From an uncultured Blautia sp. (GTDB lineage Bacteria; Bacillota; Clostridia; Lachnospirales; Lachnospiraceae), in the NCBI GenBank assembly GCA_934373235.1, contig CAKROW010000008.1, forward strand, positions 1 through 64,000: a stretch of 64,000 nucleotides of DNA. Direction: 5' to 3'. Every line of letters starts with the position of its first letter. Within the stretch, counting starts at the first letter, position 1. The notes beneath the pieces were generated by a model that was given only the letters and a program-made list of their open reading frames with translations, was not told the origin of the DNA and searched no databases. Shown piece by piece: positions 61,980 to 64,000 of the stretch. The translations under genes were made by a program, and so were the position numbers.

Positions 61980-62555
61980 TTACAACTCCCATACATCCGG
62001 ATTGGTACTGGAAACCGCAGCCACCCCCGCAGCCAGCGCTCCCATTACATCCTCTTTATCCGAGATCAGACCTCCCGCGATCACAGGAACCTTGCTGATC
62101 TGACATATCTTCGTAAGGATCTTCGGCATCAGTCCCGGCAAAACTTCCACAACATCAGGCAACTGATCATGCTGAGAACCCAGGCACTCAATATTCTTGA
62201 GAGCCATGGAATCAATCAGAAAAAAGCGCAGGACTGTGTACATTCCCAGCTTTTTGGCCCGGTTGATCATAAACGCCTTTGTGGAGATGATGCCGTCCGC
62301 CCGAACATCCTCACAAATATAATCTACGGAAACTTCCTTCGCTGTCAGCCCTGTGATCAGGTCTATATGTACCATGGCAATCTTACCCGCTTCATGGATA
62401 CGCTCCACAATCCCCCCTATGGAACGGATATCTCCATATAAAATAAATATAACCGTAAGTTCTTCACGGTTCAGACAGTTCCGAAGCCCTTTGTCATCTT
62501 TGACAGCCGCAATGATCGGATTCGCTTCCACTGCATCCAGAAATTCCCTGCTCAT
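61980..62555 (-). CDS. glpP: Glycerol-3-phosphate responsive antiterminator (GlpP)
   Basis: A 191-residue TIM-barrel RNA-binding antiterminator that, with glycerol-3-phosphate, lets transcription pass leader terminators of glp genes. Signs: NPIIAAVKDDKGL, VHIDLITGLTAKEVSVDYI, DGIISTKAFMINRAK, VEVLPGLMPKIL and PVIAGGLISDKEDV. The length is normal. Its own leader (62556-62780) contains inverted repeats, which could reflect autoregulation. Confidence 0.93.
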   Translation of the reverse strand: MSREFLDAVEANPIIAAVKDDKGLRNCLNREELTVIFILYGDIRSIGGIVERIHEAGKIAMVHIDLITGLTAKEVSVDYICEDVRADGIISTKAFMINRAKKLGMYTVLRFFLIDSMALKNIECLGSQHDQLPDVVEVLPGLMPKILTKICQISKVPVIAGGLISDKEDVMGALAAGVAAVSSTNPDVWEL

Positions 62556-62673
62556 ATTCTACCTCACTTCATATAGCATTTATCCGGACAGATCCCCCGC
62601 ATGTTCTTATCCGGATATCTTCGCAAAACTGTTCAGTCTTTTTGTTTCTGCGCAGGACTGAATAGTTATTTTA

Positions 62674-62718
62674 TACAATACTTACAGGCATACCGTAGGC
62701 ATGCCTGTAAGTATTGTA
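62674..62718 (-). repeat. Perfect 18-bp inverted repeat between the Ldh-family gene and glpP
   Basis: TACAATACTTACAGGCAT (62674-62691) pairs with ATGCCTGTAAGTATTGTA (62701-62718) around a 9-nt loop. Without a U tract it is an atypical terminator for the upstream dehydrogenase gene; an operator or leader element for glpP is the alternative. Confidence 0.8.
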
Positions 62719-62779
62719 CCAGTTTCCTGCTATAAAAGCCAGTAGGATTTGTATTATTTTTACAAATGATGTTTATCTC

Positions 62780-63898
62780 TTATTTTTCAAACGGGAATTT
62801 GAACTGTGTAAGTCCGTACTCGTCACGAAGTCCGATAAACTCTTTCTGTACAGCCTCTGTTACCGGAACTCCCTTGTCTTTACGATACATCCATACATCG
62901 TACTCTTTCTCGCCTGCTGTATAGATACGCTCCTCTCCTGGTGCTTTCTCAGATCCTCTTAAGTCTCTTAAGATATCGCCACAGGTCTTCTTAAATGCTT
63001 CTGCGCCCATGAATGCTTCTGTATCAATAGCGATGAAGAAGTGTCCAAGGTGATATGGACGGATGCTTCCATCTTCATTCTTTCCTTCCAGTGCTCTTAA
63101 GAAGATACCGGACTGAAGTGCTGCGGAAAGGATCTCAACAACTGTGGAATATCCGTATCCTTTATATCCTCCTGTGGTCTCGCCAAATCCACCGAGAGGT
63201 GCAAGTGCAGCCTGTTTGTTACGGATTTTCTTCAGGATCTCAACACTGTCTGTAAGTACCTCGCCTTCTCTGGACATTACCAGTCCCTCCGGTGTATCAT
63301 GTCCGATACGTGCATAGTACTCGATCTTACCATTCTGAATAACAGATGTAGCACAGTCAAGTGTGAATGGGAACGGCTCGTCTGTCGGCATACTGAATGT
63401 CAGCGGGTTGGTTCCAAGCATATTCTCAACACCAAATGTAGGTGCTACAGAAGGTCTTGCGTTTGTTCCGCTGATACCGATCATGTTCTCTTTTGCAGCA
63501 AGGTTTGTCCAGTAGCCTGCGATTCCATAGTGGGAAGAGTTACGTACTGCAACCATACCCATGCCATATTTATGTGCTTTCTCAATACACATATCCATAG
63601 CCTTCTTGCTGGCAACCATACCCATACCATCATTAGCATCAATAACTGCTGTGGTAGGTGTCTCTTTGATGATGTCAATCTTTGTAACCGGGTTCAGGAT
63701 GCCTGCTTTGATACGGTCGATATAGATCGGTTTGAAACGGTTGCAGCCATGGCTCTCAATACCACGACGGTCACTCTCCATAAGTACATCTGCACAAAGT
63801 CTTGCGTCCTCTTCCGGTACTCCCACCTTCATGAAAACTGCTGTCATGAAGTCGTCTACCATTTCCCAGGAAATAAAAGGTCTTGTTTCTTTCTCCAT
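62780..63898 (-). CDS. Ldh-family NAD(P)-dependent malate/L-lactate/ureidoglycolate-type dehydrogenase
   Basis: A 372-residue enzyme of the type 2 malate/L-lactate dehydrogenase family (PF02615), distinct from Rossmann-fold LDHs. Marks: ADVLMESDRRGIESHGCNRF with the conserved SHG, GMGMVAVRNSSHYGIAGYW, GTNPLTFSMPTDEPFPFTLDCATS, and GGYKGYGYSTVVEIL. Substrates in the family include malate, 2-oxo acids, ureidoglycolate and sulpholactate, so the exact substrate is open. The ATG at 63898 lies eight nt after GGAGG; an ATG five codons earlier overlaps that site. Upstream sequence to the window end holds TATAAT near 63921 but no clear -35. Confidence 0.9.
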   Translation of the reverse strand: MEKETRPFISWEMVDDFMTAVFMKVGVPEEDARLCADVLMESDRRGIESHGCNRFKPIYIDRIKAGILNPVTKIDIIKETPTTAVIDANDGMGMVASKKAMDMCIEKAHKYGMGMVAVRNSSHYGIAGYWTNLAAKENMIGISGTNARPSVAPTFGVENMLGTNPLTFSMPTDEPFPFTLDCATSVIQNGKIEYYARIGHDTPEGLVMSREGEVLTDSVEILKKIRNKQAALAPLGGFGETTGGYKGYGYSTVVEILSAALQSGIFLRALEGKNEDGSIRPYHLGHFFIAIDTEAFMGAEAFKKTCGDILRDLRGSEKAPGEERIYTAGEKEYDVWMYRKDKGVPVTEAVQKEFIGLRDEYGLTQFKFPFEK

Positions 63899-64000
63899 TG
63901 TATTGTCCTCCATTTACATTATATAATTAGTTTATTGCTTACTTTTTATATTCCGGCAGGAATATTCCTGTTTTGTCAGTCCTCGTCAGCCACATCTCTG

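Overview
The window looks like chromosomal DNA of a spore-forming gut Clostridium of the family Lachnospiraceae (Blautia/Dorea/Mediterraneibacter-like). Reasons: strong AGGAGG-type ribosome binding sites and sigma-A promoters, mid GC content, sporulation genes (gpr, spoIIP), the Firmicutes order gpr-spoIIP-lepA-hemW beside rpsT, a DUF6465 protein, and cell-wall-binding-repeat enzymes typical of gut clostridia. The genus is inference; no rRNA is present. No insertion sequence, phage, plasmid or CRISPR array was seen.

Layout. 1-5.4 kb: 5' part of carA, a tRNA-Leu(CAG), a signal peptidase II-like protein with a zinc-ribbon partner, an unusual ClpX paralogue and an HtrA protease. 5.5-33.2 kb: a large surface-polysaccharide locus. 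It holds a priming sugar-phosphate transferase, an LCP ligase, five GT2 glycosyltransferases on the minus strand, a Wzm/Wzt-type ABC exporter, a methyltransferase/kinase-like/coiled-coil protein resembling the chain terminator WbdD, RfbC, a WecE-type aminotransferase and a second DegT-like protein, a YfhO-family membrane protein, one intact DacF and one DacF-like protein that has lost its catalytic serine. A plus-strand operon (30.3-33.2 kb) encodes an ArnC-like polyprenyl-phosphate glycosyltransferase, an ATP-grasp ligase and two small EamA/SMR proteins. 33.3-42.9 kb: GH25 muramidase, L,D-transpeptidase, HPr, cdaR, cdaA, two membrane proteins and comFC. 42.9-55.8 kb: recD2, mreB, uvrA, hemW, a small lipoprotein, lepA, spoIIP, gpr and rpsT. 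55.9-64 kb: a YgjP-like metallopeptidase, holA, two LacI regulators flanking a DUF6465 gene, glpK, glpP and an Ldh-family dehydrogenase.

How it fits together (inference). The main cluster should make a polysaccharide on an undecaprenyl carrier inside the cell, cap it with the WbdD-like protein, export it through Wzm/Wzt (whose Wzt carries a C-terminal sugar-binding domain) and attach it to the wall through the LCP protein. RfbC and WecE both use dTDP-4-keto-6-deoxyglucose, so rhamnose and a 4-amino-4,6-dideoxy sugar are likely components. The plus operon with WecE resembles the Arn/three-component glycosylation pathways: an amino sugar is placed on undecaprenyl phosphate, perhaps acylated by the ATP-grasp enzyme, flipped by the EamA pair, and transferred outside the membrane by the GT-C-like YfhO protein. 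Both divergent intergenic regions of the locus carry back-to-back promoters that share their -35 element.
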